In this document: piece by piece, positions 47,411 to 48,532 of the stretch
Layout: each line of letters starts with the position of its first letter
How positions within the stretch are numbered: position 1 is the first letter of the stretch
Assembly: GCA_000787465.1 (NCBI GenBank)
Contig: JSYX01000243.1
Location: 1-48,532 of the forward strand
Direction of reading: 5' to 3'
Length of the DNA: 48,532 bases
DNA from: Thermomucor indicae-seudaticae
Lineage: Eukaryota; Mucoromycota; Mucoromycetes; Mucorales; Lichtheimiaceae
Notes under the pieces: generated by a model
Seen by the model: the letters and a program-made list of their open reading frames with translations, nothing else
Told to the model about the DNA's origin: nothing
Databases searched by the model: none
Position numbers and translations under genes: made by a program

Positions 47411-47889
47411 ATAAACTCGTTGCACATATAGAACTTGTAAAAGCCTGAAGAACGTCTTCTTTACCAACTCTGCATATCTCCGTTTTTAAGGCTTGCATAA
47501 TACTAGGGCATATTGAGTTCTATGTTTCCAGCTTGAGACAGAGACAGTCTTCTTTATTGCGTATACATCATGCAAGTCTTTGCGTGGTTAATTCGGCTTT
47601 ATAGAACAAGTCATAGGGTCTCTTCAAGAAGACTTTGCTGCATAGATTAATTGTCATGTCAGTGTTAGCGAGTCTCGAAGTCTGATGTTGGTAACGTATC
47701 TAATTATAGTAGGAAATCTTCCCTACTTTTGAAAGTCTCTCGTATTTGTAAGTTTGTCTTCGCAACAAGAAAATTCGAGTTTCCGAGGAACCGGTCTTCT
47801 TTTTAATACCATTTACCCTCATCACAGTTCCTTCGTTGCCATTCAAACGCTCTTCCGCGCCACCTACTCGCAACCAGTGGCTCTCGCTA
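47411..47889. other. Intergenic, no gene seen
   Basis: AT-rich. The last 70 bases before 47890 are C/T-rich (CCCTCATCACAGTTCC and similar), promoter-like. Confidence 0.4.
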
Positions 47890-48033
47890 ATGTCCTCACA
47901 CGCGTCCCCAGATAACGGTCAGTAACTTTAAAGTATGGTCTTTTCCCGCAAAATTCTAGCTACGGATATCGGCCTTGGAATGATCGCAGCAGAAAAGGCC
48001 ATTCGCTTCGACAAAGAACCGAAGAAAGCGACG
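47890..48033 (+). pseudogene. Orphan 5' exons of a truncated gene
   Basis: ATG 47890 opens a 28-nt exon (MSSHASPDN), GT donor at 47918, TTCTAG acceptor at 47959, then exon 47960-48033 (TDIGLGMIAAEKAIRFDKEP) ending at GTAATC. The two exons join in phase to 34 codons. The second exon weakly recalls the start of an MIT-type helical domain. No further exon of the same protein is seen in the remaining 500 bp, so the gene is either cut by the window end or truncated by rearrangement. Confidence 0.35.
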
Positions 48034-48499
48034 GTAATCATGCCCGAAGGCCAAATAACAAATTTTCGAATTTTCGTCTCAAAAGTGACCCTTAAAGTTC
48101 CTCAAAGATAAATTCGTAACTTCCAGATTACAACGCAAAAGCAAAAAGATAAAGTACGGGGGAATCGATTGACGTACTTTTTATACAGAAAATGCGGTAT
48201 GAAGGGCGATTTCTGAGCGCTTCAAAATTGATTATATCTTTTTGAGCCGATCATTAATATGAAAAATACAGAGATATTCTCTCTTTTTGAAAGCCTTTTC
48301 TTTGCTTCCGTCACTGGTCTTCTTTCTTTCCGCGTCATCTTTAGAGTCGAATTTCTTTATGACTTTGTTCTCGTTGCACAGCCCGAAGTTAGAGTGTGTT
48401 TGGATACAGTATAGGTACCATACAATAGTAGCAATCAGTCAAGATTCGTTGCATATCTCCGGAAGTATGCGTGTATCATTTGTTTATTTAATTTCCCAT
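48034..48499. other. AT-rich terminal stretch
   Basis: No gene seen; possible unidentified continuation of the 47890 gene. Confidence 0.4.
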
Positions 48500-48532
48500 T
48501 TTATCCTTAGCCACTCATGGATCAATAAATAT
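48500..48532 (-). repeat. Right terminal inverted repeat
   Basis: Reverse complement of 1-33 with 31 matches of 33; the outermost 23 bases are identical. Both arms end exactly at the window edges. Confidence 0.85.

Noticed and set aside
1..48532. Phage genome or bacterial island, suggested by the size
   Set aside because: Spliced genes, fungal protein families and core promoters throughout; no phage or bacterial genes.
1..48532. Starship-type giant fungal transposon
   Set aside because: No DUF3435 tyrosine recombinase captain gene is visible, Starships are not TIR elements, and the cargo is housekeeping genes.

Overview
The window is nuclear DNA from a fungus, most likely Mucoromycota and probably Mucorales. 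Genes carry many short introns (about 45-90 bp) with GTAAG/GTATG donors. Two tandem GPI-anchored CotH-family spore-coat/invasin-type genes are present, and the other genes form a standard fungal housekeeping set. I cannot name the species. No rRNA, tRNA, CRISPR array or bacterial/phage operon was seen.

Layout. (1) 1-11.9 kb is a gene graveyard. It holds an ArfGAP-ankyrin pseudogene, an orphan promoter with a first exon, two short TIR elements, a broken Cdc7-type kinase followed by an inverted copy of one of its own exons, and a decayed unrecognised multi-exon gene with diverged internal duplications. (2) 11.9-41.3 kb is a compact, mostly intact block: Pap1/Yap1-like bZIP (+), URC4-like DUF1688 protein (-), isochorismatase-like hydrolase (+), M49-like metallopeptidase (+), nucleotidyltransferase-like/GHMP sugar kinase (+), a Pex26-like tail-anchored protein (+), a Pex8-like protein (+), CotH-1 (+), CotH-2 (+, broken), a GLTSCR1-domain protein (-), Hem25/SLC25A38-type carrier (-), Fox2 peroxisomal beta-oxidation enzyme (-) and Arp2 (-). 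(3) 41.3-44.4 kb is gene-poor with a Tc1/mariner transposase relic. (4) 44.4-47.4 kb holds a divergent pair, GPI2/PIG-C (-) and a TMEM209-like membrane protein (+). (5) 47.4-48.5 kb holds only an orphan 5' gene fragment.

The two ends of the window are inverted copies of each other (23 bp exact, about 31 of 33 overall). This could mark a very large TIR-bounded unit, or simply that both contig ends lie in the same dispersed repeat.

Functional links. Fox2 is the peroxisomal hydratase/dehydrogenase and ends in the SKL import signal. The adjacent Pex26-like and Pex8-like genes look like peroxisome import/biogenesis factors, so the window is rich in peroxisome genes. GPI2 makes the GPI anchors that the CotH proteins appear to need. 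URC4 and the isochorismatase-like hydrolase share a divergent promoter and may both act in nitrogen-compound breakdown. Exon models were assembled by hand from splice consensus and reading phase. For the main intact genes all exons join in frame, which supports them.
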